In this document: piece after piece, positions 35,010 to 50,876 of the stretch
How the letters are laid out: each line of letters opens with the position of its first letter
Numbering within the stretch: the first letter of the stretch is position 1
From: CAVTWS01 sp963732655
GTDB lineage: Bacteria; Actinomycetota; Acidimicrobiia; Acidimicrobiales; SHLQ01
DNA: 64,000 bases
Direction: 5' to 3'
Assembly: GCA_963732655.1 (NCBI GenBank)
Contig: CAVTAI010000012.1
Span: 62,001-126,000, forward strand
Position numbers and translations under genes: made by a program
Notes under the pieces: model-generated
Databases searched by the model: none
Seen by the model: only the letters and a program-made list of their open reading frames with translations
What the model was told of the DNA's origin: nothing

Positions 35010-36525
35010 GTGGGCCACTCCGTACGCGTCCGCGGCGGGCCCACACGATCGGTATCAGCACCGCGACGGTCACGACGCCCGAAAGCAGGAGACCGGCGAA
35101 CGACCCGCCCACGAACACTCGAGCGGCCACTCCGGCCACGACGCCGATCGCCGCCACGACCAGCCACGCCTCGACCAACCCCTTTCCGACCACGAGCACC
35201 CGGCGTTCGAGCCACACCTGGCGGGTGGCCAGTCCCCGGACCGTGAGCAGAGCCGCCATCCAGGCCACGGCGGCGCCCATCGTCCCGTGGCTCGGGATGA
35301 GCAGCAGGTTGAGGGCGATGTTCACACCGAGGGCCAGCGCGTTGTTCATGAAGGAGCGTCCGCTGCCACCCATCATGAGGAGAAGGTTCTCGCTGGGGCC
35401 GATCAGCAGCGCCACGATCAGCGTCGCGGCCAGCACCGCGAGCGGTTTGGCGCCGTCGGTCACGTCCGAGCCGATGAGTCCGAGCCAGCCCCGACCGAAG
35501 AAGACGAAGGACCATAGGAGCGGGCCGACGAAGAGGACCGACCAGATACTGGCCATCCGGGCACTACCGGACACCTCGGCGTCCCGGCGTTCCTCGAACA
35601 TGCGCGCCCACAGGGGCCCATGGGCCGTGTTGATGGCGTACCACCCCAAGACGACGACGTGAGCCAGCCGGTTCGCCGCGCTGTACTCGGCTGCGCCCGC
35701 GGCTCCCACCAGCGAACCGATGGCCAAGATGTCGAACTTCTCCAGCCCGATCTGGGCCGACGAGTTGGCGGCTTGCGGGCCGCAATACGACCAGAACGGC
35801 CGCCAGGGGGACCCGCCCGGTTTCACGGCGTCGTGCAGCTTCCGGCGCAACCACATCGCCGGATACACCAGCGCGGCCACGTACGGAAGGGTCCAGGCCA
35901 GGGCGAGCAGGCGCAGATCGTCCGAGACCAGGATCGCCAAGACCACGAGCATGAACTGACCGACCTGCCGACCGATCTGGTTGCCGAGCACGGTCGGTTT
36001 CATCGAACCCAGGCCGCGGGTCGCCCCCATCAAGACCTCGCCCACCGTGGCGATCGGCAAGCCGATCACCAGCACCCGGAGCATCATGGTGAACTCGTCG
36101 TGCTCGGGCGGCTTGGTCAACCAGCCGGCGATGGAGCCGGCCAGGGTCCACACCACGACCGTGACCAAGACGGACAGCGCCACCACCGGCAGGGCTGCGA
36201 CCGAGACGGCGGTGGGCGTCTCTCGGGAGCGCTTCTGGCTGACGAGACGGGCGACGAACCACGTGATTCCGGTATCGGCGCCCAGGCGCGACACCATCGC
36301 CAAGATGAGGAAAAGAGCCGTTACCCCGGAGAAGACGCCGAAGACCTCCTTGCCGTAATACCGCTGGACGACGGCCAGCATGACGAAGTTCGCCAACGCG
36401 CCCAGCAACGTGCCGACGAAGTAGAGCGCCGATCCCCGCGCCGCGGTGGTCGCTTCGCCCTGAGCCGCGGTCGCCGCGCCGGGAGGGGATTCGGTCCCGC
36501 GGCTGGTGCGGGCGGCCATGGTCAC
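34312..36525 (-). CDS. polysaccharide flippase (Wzx/MATE-like), 3' end uncertain
   Basis: Membrane protein that flips lipid-linked oligosaccharide. The recognisable part is about 500 residues, from SALYFVGTLLGALANFVMLA to TVAVLIPIVWARRG (near 35030), with about fourteen helices and the family-like GLEKFDILAIGSLVGAAGAA. Beyond that the frame stays open to 34312 but reads as low-complexity Arg/Pro-rich sequence lying over the phosphotransferase gene. I infer that the true end is near 35020 and that a stop has been lost or a small indel is present. The GTG at 36525 overlaps the upstream stop (GTGA); an ATG two codons on is an alternative. Confidence 0.8.
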   Translation of the reverse strand: MTMAARTSRGTESPPGAATAAQGEATTAARGSALYFVGTLLGALANFVMLAVVQRYYGKEVFGVFSGVTALFLILAMVSRLGADTGITWFVARLVSQKRSRETPTAVSVAALPVVALSVLVTVVVWTLAGSIAGWLTKPPEHDEFTMMLRVLVIGLPIATVGEVLMGATRGLGSMKPTVLGNQIGRQVGQFMLVVLAILVSDDLRLLALAWTLPYVAALVYPAMWLRRKLHDAVKPGGSPWRPFWSYCGPQAANSSAQIGLEKFDILAIGSLVGAAGAAEYSAANRLAHVVVLGWYAINTAHGPLWARMFEERRDAEVSGSARMASIWSVLFVGPLLWSFVFFGRGWLGLIGSDVTDGAKPLAVLAATLIVALLIGPSENLLLMMGGSGRSFMNNALALGVNIALNLLLIPSHGTMGAAVAWMAALLTVRGLATRQVWLERRVLVVGKGLVEAWLVVAAIGVVAGVAARVFVGGSFAGLLLSGVVTVAVLIPIVWARRGRVRSGPHGDQPHATRRPGRQPSRTEPGRAGGACPPRAPGGRVAGTLPLTRRPPPGASSPEPNGDPSPVDAAPGPPPHRRGAGGGVEGPGSPRRHRAGRHRGTESTHPAAVVRAAPQRADADRAPTDPAPAESGTDLPSRPAHRWRVVASASAGGRGAGRCAPAAGRGAGGPLSHQASYPLRAGASAGAARRPPHRCSLVDHDRSVGRRSAAVRAGLALVDASPSAGPNQRRRSPRARR

Positions 36526-37733
36526 CGCGGGCCTGTCGCCCCGGGGCGGCGTGCGTGCCCGCTCGGTCCTGCACGGCGAGCGTGCCCGCTCGGTCCTGCA
36601 TCGCGCACGGCGTCCGCCAGTTCGGCGGCGACGGCCGGGGCGTACCGTTCGATGGTGAAGTGTTCGAGCGTCCGCGTGCGCCCCGCGGCGCCGAACGAAC
36701 GGCGCCGGGCGACGTCCTCCAGATCGGCGATGGCGGCGAAGAGCGCCTCGGCATCCTCGGGCGGGACGATGTGTCCGGTTTCACCGTCGATCAGGATGTC
36801 CGACGGTCCGCCGGGACCGGTCGCCACGACCGGCAGGCCGACAACTTGAGCCTCGGCCGTGACGAGCGAAAACTCCTCCGGGAGCACGGACGGGACGACG
36901 GCCACGTCCATGCCTTCGTAGAGGTGGCGTGTGTCGGCGTTGTAGCCGTGCCATGTCGTGGAGTCGGTCAGACCGCCCTCGGTGACGGCGCGGTGCAGGT
37001 CGGCTTCGAGCTCCCGGTGTTCCGTCAGCGCATCGCCCCAGAAGTGCAGACGCCACGAGTGACCACGCTGTCGAGCCAACTTGGCCGCCTCGATCAGGAC
37101 ACCCTGTCCCTTCTTCGGGTGGATCCTGCCCACGCACACGATGTCGAGCACGCCGTCCTCGGCGCCCGGCTCGACAGCATCCAGAGGCTCGATCCCGTCC
37201 GGTACCACGCGCAATCGATCCGCAAGATCGGGCACGATCGCCGTCACGAGCGACGCCGTGAACCCTGAGTTGCACAGCACCCGGAACGCGACACGATCCA
37301 CGACCCCGAACAAGACGCGGGCCAGGCCGCCACGATCGCGGGGTACTTCGCGCACGTGGACCACGATCGGCGCCCGGGCCGCCCGCCCGACCAACGGCAA
37401 CATGGCGTTGGCCACCGTATTGGCATAGACGAGGTCGAACCGGCGGCGCCGGCGCAGCCGGCGGACGAGTGCCAACGATCGAACCACACGCACGGTGGTC
37501 CCGGGCAGAGCGACGAGCCGCAACCCACGCCGACGGAGCGCCCAGTCGGGGCTGACGTGCACCTCGGCTCCCATGGATCGGGCCTGATCGAGCATCGGAC
37601 CATCGACCGCGGAAACGAGGACGACATCGTTCGCCACCAGGATCTCGGGCAGGGCCAGCAACAACGCTCGATCCGACCCGTAGAGGTCGGCCGACGGTGT
37701 CAGCACCAGGAGGTTGGGGCGGGGGGACGACAT
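36522..37733 (-). CDS. glycosyltransferase family 4
   Basis: 403 residues. GT-B fold with N-terminal LLVLTPSADLYGSDRALLLA, donor-site IVCVGRIHPKKGQGVLIEAA and the nucleotide-binding region VAVVPSVLPEEFSLVTAEAQ, with the conserved glutamates of retaining GT4 enzymes. GGPSDILIDGETGHIVPPED is also typical. The C-terminus carries a duplicated nine-residue unit, AGPSGHARR. It precedes the flippase with a GTGA overlap and probably adds one sugar of the repeat unit. Confidence 0.9.
   Translation of the reverse strand: MSSPRPNLLVLTPSADLYGSDRALLLALPEILVANDVVLVSAVDGPMLDQARSMGAEVHVSPDWALRRRGLRLVALPGTTVRVVRSLALVRRLRRRRRFDLVYANTVANAMLPLVGRAARAPIVVHVREVPRDRGGLARVLFGVVDRVAFRVLCNSGFTASLVTAIVPDLADRLRVVPDGIEPLDAVEPGAEDGVLDIVCVGRIHPKKGQGVLIEAAKLARQRGHSWRLHFWGDALTEHRELEADLHRAVTEGGLTDSTTWHGYNADTRHLYEGMDVAVVPSVLPEEFSLVTAEAQVVGLPVVATGPGGPSDILIDGETGHIVPPEDAEALFAAIADLEDVARRRSFGAAGRTRTLEHFTIERYAPAVAAELADAVRDAGPSGHARRAGPSGHARRPGATGPR
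36554..36600 (-). repeat. 27-bp tandem duplication at the GT4 C-terminus
   Basis: One full and one 20-bp partial copy (36554-36580, 36581-36600) code AGPSGHARR twice, in frame and close to the stop. Confidence 0.9.
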
Positions 37734-37836
37734 GTCACCTCTTCGGTACGGGGAAGCCGGCTCGCGCCCTCAGGCGTGATCGGAAAGGCGGGCCAGGAGC
37801 CGCCGGGACCAGCCGGACCGGCGCAGATCCTATCGG

Positions 37837-38688
37837 TCACCAGCGGCGCTGGAGGAGGGAAAGGCGGGTCCGCCGGCCGTCCGCCCGGGCAGCCGACCGC
37901 AACGCCCAACCGAGGTCGATGACGACGAGGCCCAGGATCAAGCAGACCCATACGACCATCGGTGGTCCGGTTTGAGGGAGCGTCTCGGATTCCCCGAGCA
38001 CCTCCGTCGGCACGGTCGTCGCCGTGCCGGCGCCATCATCTTCGCCGGCGTCCCCGCCGCCGGCGCCATCATCCTCGCCGGCGTCCCCGCCGCGAACGGT
38101 GGCGATCACGATCGGCACCGGCTCGGAGCTGGCGCACTCGGTCGGATACGGATCCTCCACCCCGTCGGCGGCCAAGACGTAGGTGGCCGACAGATCACCC
38201 GTATCGATCGACAGCTCACCCGCGGCGTTGGGGGTGACCTCGAGCTCGGCGACGATGCGCGGCAGGGGCCGCTCCCCCGAGATGGTGACCGGTTCCGTCA
38301 AGGTCAACGTGGCGGTGTTGCCGTCGGCCACCACGGTCACCTCCTGCAAACTCTCGGTGCGACCCAACTGTGCGGTGCCACCAGCGAAATCAAGCTGCGG
38401 TTCGGTCACAGTGACCACGACCTCTGAGATCCGGCCCCGGAGGTCGGGAATCGTGGCGATGCCGGAACCGAGATCGACCTCGAGTGACAGCGTCGCAACC
38501 TCGCCCACCACGAGTGGTCCCGGCCACGACGCCACGGCGCCGACATCGAGCTCGGTGGGTGACAGATCGCCGATCTGACAATCGAACGGCGCGGCGAGCG
38601 CGACGTCGGGCGAACCGACCAACACCACTCCAGCGACGACCGCGGCGACAAGCGACAGACCACCGAAACGGCGGGAGCGGTGACACAT
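37837..38688 (-). CDS. LPQTG-anchored surface protein
   Basis: 283 residues. A signal peptide (RRFGGLSLVAAVVAGVVLVG to ALAAPF) precedes a beta-rich domain (residues about 35-190). An 11-residue acidic repeat, GGDAGEDDGAG in two copies, leads to LPQTG (237-241), a hydrophobic helix and the basic tail ADGRRTR. This is the sortase sorting-signal pattern. No sortase gene is present in the window. The ATG at 38688 has only a weak ribosome site; a start at 38739 is possible. It lies in the polysaccharide island upstream of the GT4 gene. Confidence 0.8.
   Translation of the reverse strand: MCHRSRRFGGLSLVAAVVAGVVLVGSPDVALAAPFDCQIGDLSPTELDVGAVASWPGPLVVGEVATLSLEVDLGSGIATIPDLRGRISEVVVTVTEPQLDFAGGTAQLGRTESLQEVTVVADGNTATLTLTEPVTISGERPLPRIVAELEVTPNAAGELSIDTGDLSATYVLAADGVEDPYPTECASSEPVPIVIATVRGGDAGEDDGAGGGDAGEDDGAGTATTVPTEVLGESETLPQTGPPMVVWVCLILGLVVIDLGWALRSAARADGRRTRLSLLQRRW
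38032..38094 (-). repeat. 33-bp tandem duplication in the LPQTG protein linker
   Basis: Two copies (from 38032 and 38065) differing at few bases code the acidic Gly-rich spacer ahead of the LPQTG motif. Confidence 0.85.
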
Positions 38689-38741
38689 GCGGTCAGGCTC
38701 GCACTCGACCGCCTCCACGTCATGAGGCGATCGCACCAATC

Positions 38742-39410
38742 TCAGCCCGCCGCTCGCACCATCCGCGTCGGCGTCGGCGTCGGCGCCCGCTCATACGCTC
38801 GATCGGACGCTGCGGCGTGGAGCAGACCGGTGTGGTTCACCGTGACCGAAAGCACTGTTGCCCGCCCACCTCCTTCGGTGGAGGTGACGATCGTTCCGAG
38901 CACCACGGTGGCGGTCGTGCCGTCGAGCAGGCGCGGGCTGAGGCGAGCGGCGAGGGCTGCGCAGGTCGGTCCCAGCACGATGAGGCTGCGGTGGCCAGAT
39001 CCAGGAGGCGGGCCGGTGGCCGCCAACGCCGCGCCCATGGAATCCATGGAGACGGATCTCGCGGCGCCCGGACCTTCGGCGCGGTTCAGATCCGTCGGGC
39101 TCCTGAGGGGAACGACGGCCGGTCGGGCGCGGTCGAGGTCGATCACCGTCTCCAGGCTTCGCGAGGCGTTGTCGCGTCTCTGCACCGAGATCCAGGCGCG
39201 GATCACCCCGTGACCGCCGGCCGAACGGATGGCCCCGGCCACCAGGCTCGCCAGGTCGACCAGATCATCGGGCGCACCGTCGAAGGTCGACCCGGGTCGA
39301 CCCGGGTCGATCCGGCGCCGGAGCGCGGTGCCGATCGACACCACGAACCAATGCACCGCGAGCGCCGCGGCCACCGACCCGGCGATCATCGCCATCACCA
39401 TGCGGGCCAC
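38742..39410 (-). CDS. hypothetical membrane-anchored protein
   Basis: 222 residues. An N-terminal helix (MVMAMIAGSVAAALAVHWFV) is followed by a soluble part with no motif I recognise: SVQRRDNASRSLETVIDLDR, GSGHRSLIVLGPTCAALAAR, TATVVLGTIVTSTEGGG. It overlaps the degenerate glycosyltransferase gene by 16 bp and is probably coupled to it, so the two may form a complex (inference). Confidence 0.65.
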   Translation of the reverse strand: MARMVMAMIAGSVAAALAVHWFVVSIGTALRRRIDPGRPGSTFDGAPDDLVDLASLVAGAIRSAGGHGVIRAWISVQRRDNASRSLETVIDLDRARPAVVPLRSPTDLNRAEGPGAARSVSMDSMGAALAATGPPPGSGHRSLIVLGPTCAALAARLSPRLLDGTTATVVLGTIVTSTEGGGRATVLSVTVNHTGLLHAAASDRAYERAPTPTPTRMVRAAG

Positions 39411-40936
39411 CCGCCAATCGTCTCTACCTTGCGCCCCACGACCATCGCGGACGACACCGGTTGGGCCCAGGCTCGCAAGGCGTCATCAGATTGCGATTGT
39501 CGCTGTGGTGCGAGCCGCTGGTGCTCCCGCCACGCGTCGAGCCCCAGAACGAGCGCGAGCAGTGCATAGGGAACGACGACTCGGAGTGACCCGGCTCCCG
39601 ACACCAGTCGGCTCGTCATGATCACCACGGCGCCGACCTCCATCGCCATGACCGCCCGGGTGCAGAAGCGGGCTCGGTCGCCGAGGGCTGACCGACCGGG
39701 TTCGGACCGGTTCCGTCCCGACCGCGCGCACACGACCGCGGACAAGAGAGGCCGCACCACCCATCCCCCTCGTTCGAGGTCGCGGCCGGCCGTGGCGGCC
39801 CGCGCCAGGCCGGCCACCCCGACGACCGCAAGGGTCACCGAGGCGAGACCACTCCGGACCGCTTCGACCCCGACGACGGCGAGCACCGGGATCGCGATCA
39901 AGACGAGGACGGCGGCCGGAACGAGGCCATCCAGGACTGCGCCCCATCGAGCCGTTCGATGGCGTCGGTCGCCGCGGGGGAGGAGAGCGCCCCATCGCCG
40001 CCCGGCCCCGGCGAGGCCGAGTCGAACGAGACGACCGTCCTCCTCCAGGGCGCGCACGGGGTGAGGCCGATCCCCCAGATGAGGTCGCCCGGCCGGCGCC
40101 GTGAGGACGATCCGACCGCGCCGATGAAGATGGAAGGCGAGGTGGGCTCCGAGTTGCCCGGAACCGCAGGCACCACCCGCCGCAATGACTGCCGTTCTCG
40201 ACATCACCACGATCGCATCCGGATCGATTCGGTTCTGCGGCAGGAGGTTGGAGGGAATCATCACGGCGTCGACCGCCCCGGATCGGACGAGACGCCCGGC
40301 CCGCAGAACCGACGCGGCGTCGAGCCGTCCGGGCTGCGGGACCGCCACGATGAGATCCGACTCGATGGCGAGGAGCTCGTTGACGACCCTCTCCGCAGTT
40401 GCCGCGGCCACCGACCGGTACCCGCAGCCCATCGCTCGGGCCGCCCGCTCCACCCGCGGATCTGCGGTCTGGTCGAGGATCGTCGCCGCTCCGATGGTTC
40501 GGACCTTCGCAACGGCCGCCCGGAGTTCGACGAGGTCCGGGCGCTCCACGACCAACCAGACCGACGAACCGTCGGCCGATCCATCGGTCGTCGTACGCGA
40601 CCACAGGTTCGAGGGTACGGTGGGGAGCGCTGGTCGCGACGAAGCATCCACGACCGCCCGCAGCACGACCACGAGCTCGGCGACGATCGTCAAAGACCAC
40701 AGCGCGACCGAGTTCGAACCCGTCGGCGCGGTTGCGGTGACTCGCCATCCCCAGACGGTCACCGAGACCGACGCCGCCGCAACGGCTGCCACGCGTCGAA
40801 GCGGCAGATGATCCAGGACGGACCGGTGGGTCGGACGGCGCACCTCGCGACGGTACCGAACGGGTCTCCTCGTCCGGATGGGCCGACCGAACCTGCTTGG
40901 CTCGACTCTCGGACCCCCACCGGAGCCACGTGGCAT
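39395..40936 (-). CDS. degenerate GT2/cellulose-synthase-like membrane protein (pseudo-glycosyltransferase)
   Basis: 513 residues: two N-terminal helices, a cytosolic domain (about 120-300), then three or four helices. The middle follows the GT2 template. ATILDQTADPRVERAARAMG takes the place of the usual VLDDG segment, SDLIVAVPQPGRLDAASVLR the place of the DxD strand, and SRTAVIAAGGACGSGQLGAH the place of the FxGTxAVxRRxAL region. The catalytic Asp residues and the QxxRW-like motif are missing. It is probably a non-catalytic partner of the polysaccharide machinery (inference from template matching by eye). Confidence 0.6.
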   Translation of the reverse strand: MPRGSGGGPRVEPSRFGRPIRTRRPVRYRREVRRPTHRSVLDHLPLRRVAAVAAASVSVTVWGWRVTATAPTGSNSVALWSLTIVAELVVVLRAVVDASSRPALPTVPSNLWSRTTTDGSADGSSVWLVVERPDLVELRAAVAKVRTIGAATILDQTADPRVERAARAMGCGYRSVAAATAERVVNELLAIESDLIVAVPQPGRLDAASVLRAGRLVRSGAVDAVMIPSNLLPQNRIDPDAIVVMSRTAVIAAGGACGSGQLGAHLAFHLHRRGRIVLTAPAGRPHLGDRPHPVRALEEDGRLVRLGLAGAGRRWGALLPRGDRRHRTARWGAVLDGLVPAAVLVLIAIPVLAVVGVEAVRSGLASVTLAVVGVAGLARAATAGRDLERGGWVVRPLLSAVVCARSGRNRSEPGRSALGDRARFCTRAVMAMEVGAVVIMTSRLVSGAGSLRVVVPYALLALVLGLDAWREHQRLAPQRQSQSDDALRAWAQPVSSAMVVGRKVETIGGWPAW

Positions 40937-40953
40937 GTGGCAGGCTCGGGGTG

Positions 40954-41607
40954 ATGGACATCAACGAAGCCCTCTACACCACCCGCGCCATGCGACGAGT
41001 CCGACCCGACCCGATCCCGGACGACGCGCAGCAGCGCATCCTCGATGCGGCGATCCGGGCCCCGAGCGGCGGCAACACGCAGAACTGGCGCTTCCTGCTC
41101 GTCGACGACCCGGCGGTGAAGGGTGCGTTGGCGCCCCTGTACCGGGCGTCCCTGGATGAGCTGTGGGGCAGCTACTACAAACCCCGCCTCGACGCGGCCG
41201 CCGCGAACCCGGAAGACCCCGAGTCGCAGTCGTTCTTCAAGGTGAAGAAGTCAGCCGACTGGTTGGCCGACAACTTTGCCACCTACCCGCTCTTGCTGTT
41301 CGGTTTCGCCCTGCACGACGCGTCGGGGGGCTCGATCTTCCCGGCCATTTGGAGTGCCCAGCTGGCGGCCCGAGGCGAGGGGATCGGCAGCTCGCTGACC
41401 AGCGTGTTGGCGTTCCGCAACGCGGAGACGCTCGCCGTGCTCGGTGTCCCGGCCGACGAGGGCTGGAACATGGCCGCCTGCGTCACCTTCGGGTTCCCGA
41501 CAGGTCGCTGGGGTGTGGCGCCGCGCCGGCCGGTGCACGAGGTCAGCTACCGCAACCGCTGGGGCTCACCGGTCGGGTTCGAGGTCGACCAGCCCCTCTG
41601 GTCCTGA
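40954..41607 (+). CDS. nitroreductase family protein
   Basis: 217 residues, an FMN-dependent oxidoreductase fold. MDINEALYTTRAMRRVRPDP and APSGGNTQNWRFLLVDDP are the flavin-binding N-terminal signature, and GEGIGSSLTSVLAFRNAETL and GFPTGRWGVAPRRPVHEVSY complete it. The ATG at 40954 overlaps the divergent gene's 5' region slightly upstream. Its substrate is unknown. It faces rpoC and shares a terminator with it. Confidence 0.9.
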   Translation: MDINEALYTTRAMRRVRPDPIPDDAQQRILDAAIRAPSGGNTQNWRFLLVDDPAVKGALAPLYRASLDELWGSYYKPRLDAAAANPEDPESQSFFKVKKSADWLADNFATYPLLLFGFALHDASGGSIFPAIWSAQLAARGEGIGSSLTSVLAFRNAETLAVLGVPADEGWNMAACVTFGFPTGRWGVAPRRPVHEVSYRNRWGSPVGFEVDQPLWS

Positions 41608-41633
41608 CCGCGCCAGGGCCCGAAAACGCTGAA

Positions 41634-41666
41634 GGCCGGGCCCCCGCCGCAACGGTGGGCCCGGCC
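41634..41666. terminator. bidirectional terminator between nitroreductase and rpoC
   Basis: A 10-bp stem, GGCCGGGCCC / GGGCCCGGCC, with a 13-base loop, 26 bp after the nitroreductase stop and 20 bp after the rpoC stop on the other strand. There is no strong T run. Confidence 0.7.
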
Positions 41667-41685
41667 AGCAGCTGGTGACCAAAGT

Positions 41686-45657
<3,972 letters not shown>

Positions 45658-45770
45658 CGCTTCCTTTCACGACCGGGGACCCGACCCCGATCCGTTGGGC
45701 GCATGCCGGACCCCTGTCCTACATCCGCCCGAGTGGTGGTGGTGTGTGTGCGTTGTGAGTGTCTGAGTAG

Positions 45771-45831
45771 TTTGGTCAGCGGCCCATTCGGGCCACCGTT
45801 TGGTCAGCGGCCCATTCGGGCCACCGTTTGG

Positions 45832-45850
<19 letters not shown>
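45771..45850 (-). repeat. 28-bp tandem repeat, 2.9 copies, spanning the rpoB stop
   Basis: Units at 45771-45798 and 45799-45826 repeat the last codons of rpoB (ARMGR-stop) and ten bases after the stop. The third unit (from 45827) is the native end of the gene. Each extra copy contains GTG-GCC-CGA-ATG-GGC-CGC-TGA, a six-codon mini-ORF. Confidence 0.95.
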
Positions 45851-49416
<3,566 letters not shown>

Positions 49417-49533
49417 TTACGACTCCTCGGGCGCATGGGTGGACACATCGAAGTGACGATGTGCGAGCGCGCTTCCGCCGCACTGAAGGAGAGAGTTGAC
49501 ACCAACGAGCGCAGTGGAACACGGCAACGGGTA

Positions 49534-49562
49534 ACTCTACTGCCGGTTCGTCCACAGGGCAA
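49534..49562 (-). promoter_or_regulatory. predicted rpoB promoter
   Basis: TTGCCC (49562-49557), a 17-base spacer and TAGAGT (49539-49534) on the minus strand, in the 264-bp gap between the phosphatase gene and rpoB. It gives a leader of about 110 nt. Confidence 0.6.
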
Positions 49563-49680
49563 CCCACGCGCGCGTCGAGGAAAACCGCTCCGATGACTAC
49601 TCAGCGTGGGCCGGGCCCCATGGGGAGCGACCGGGCGTCAGGGTACGACGACCGGCCCCAGGGGTCAAGGTTCTGAAGGC

Positions 49681-50655
49681 CTAGTCACACAACCTGGCGC
49701 GAAGTCGTAACACGACCTCGTCCACCATTCCGTGCTGGCGGAGATACCCCTCGGCGCCTTCGTACCGACTCTCCAGATGATCCACGGTGCGCGCCATCAC
49801 CGATCGCCGAGCCCCGAGATAGGGGCCCACGTCGTCCGGATTCACCCCGGCAGCGCGGAGTTGCTCGAACAGGACGGCATGGCGGGAAGGATCACCGGCA
49901 CGTTCGGTCAACTCGTAGTCGTCGAGCACCGAGGCCCGTGACACCCCCAGTGTGGACAGGATCAGCGCCGACGTGAGACCAGTGCGGTCCTTTCCCCCCG
50001 CGCAGTGGAACACGACTGGTCCCGGCGCGGTGGCCACCAGCTCCACGGCTCTGACGAAGGTGGATGAATGGTCGGCCAGGAGCGTGGCGTAGAGCTCGGC
50101 CATCTCGTCGACACCGAACTTGGTGATCTCGCCGGCCAGCAGCCGATCGAACTGCGTGCGTTGCTGGACGGGGTCACTCGAGATGGCCAGCTCGTGGACC
50201 TCGATGTCGGGGTGGTCGACGAGGTCGGACGGTTCGGCCGCCCGTTCGGCATCGGATCGGAAGTCGATAGCTCGCACGACGCCCAAGGCGGCGAGGTGTC
50301 GGCCCGCCGGGGCACCAGGTCGATCGGCCCGGAACACTCGACCCCAGCGGGTGGCACCTCCTGCGGAAAGAGGGAATCCCCCGAGGTCTCGGACGTTGCG
50401 GGTACCGGGCACCGGGACGAGGCGCTCGGCGCCCACGACGAAGCCGGTGTCGGGGTCGAAGACGTGGATGAACACCCGGCGTTCGGGGGCCACCCCGGTC
50501 ACCGCCAACAGACCCGGCCGCCGCGGCGATCGGAGGTCGACCCCGGCATCGTCGGGATCGTCGCTCACGAACACGGACGTGCCCGCACTGCCACCTCGCC
50601 ACGTCACCAGCAGGTCAGTGCCGTGGCGCTCCACGTTGAGATGCGTCACGCCCAC
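49681..50655 (-). CDS. tyrosine/dual-specificity protein phosphatase (DSP fold)
   Basis: 324 residues. The active site is HCAGGKDRTG, with nucleophile Cys218 and Arg224 of the HCX5R loop. An N-terminal beta-rich region (1-80) precedes GTRNVRDLGGFPL, the start of the family domain. YLGARRSVMARTVDHLESRY is near the end. It resembles the tyrosine phosphatases with phosphoinositide activity in other actinobacteria; the substrate is unknown. The GTG at 50655 lies 7 bp after a TAGTGT box, so the mRNA may be leaderless. It sits between rplL and rpoB, where normally no gene is found. Confidence 0.88.
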   Translation of the reverse strand: MGVTHLNVERHGTDLLVTWRGGSAGTSVFVSDDPDDAGVDLRSPRRPGLLAVTGVAPERRVFIHVFDPDTGFVVGAERLVPVPGTRNVRDLGGFPLSAGGATRWGRVFRADRPGAPAGRHLAALGVVRAIDFRSDAERAAEPSDLVDHPDIEVHELAISSDPVQQRTQFDRLLAGEITKFGVDEMAELYATLLADHSSTFVRAVELVATAPGPVVFHCAGGKDRTGLTSALILSTLGVSRASVLDDYELTERAGDPSRHAVLFEQLRAAGVNPDDVGPYLGARRSVMARTVDHLESRYEGAEGYLRQHGMVDEVVLRLRARLCD

Positions 50656-50662
50656 GCCGACG

Positions 50663-50668
50663 ACACTA
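50663..50668 (-). promoter_or_regulatory. -10 box for a possibly leaderless phosphatase mRNA
   Basis: TAGTGT on the minus strand ends 7 bases before the GTG start. No -35 is evident. The same 7-base spacing is seen before the GNAT and yajQ genes. Confidence 0.35.
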
Positions 50669-50817
50669 ACAACCGCGCCAGTCCCCCACCTCAGCCGTCA
50701 GTCGCCCCAACCAGCTCGAGCTGCGCGCGCAGGACGACACGCCGGGTCGGGATACGCGCGCAGATTCGGTGTGGCGGTGCCACGGGTGCCGAATACGGGG
50801 CCGGGCCCGAGACGCGG

Positions 50818-50849
50818 CGGTGCCCCGGGCTTGGGACCCCGGGGCACCG
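50818..50849 (-). terminator. terminator after rplL
   Basis: A 12-bp stem, CGGTGCCCCGGG / CCCGGGGCACCG, with an 8-base loop, 27 bp downstream of the rplL stop. It would separate rplKAJL transcripts from the phosphatase gene and rpoBC. Confidence 0.75.
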
Positions 50850-50876
50850 AAACGACCGCAATGAAGCGTCGAGGAG

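Noticed and set aside
24778..41607. Mobile element carrying the polysaccharide genes
   Set aside because: No transposase, integrase, terminal repeats or tRNA target duplication are seen at the borders.
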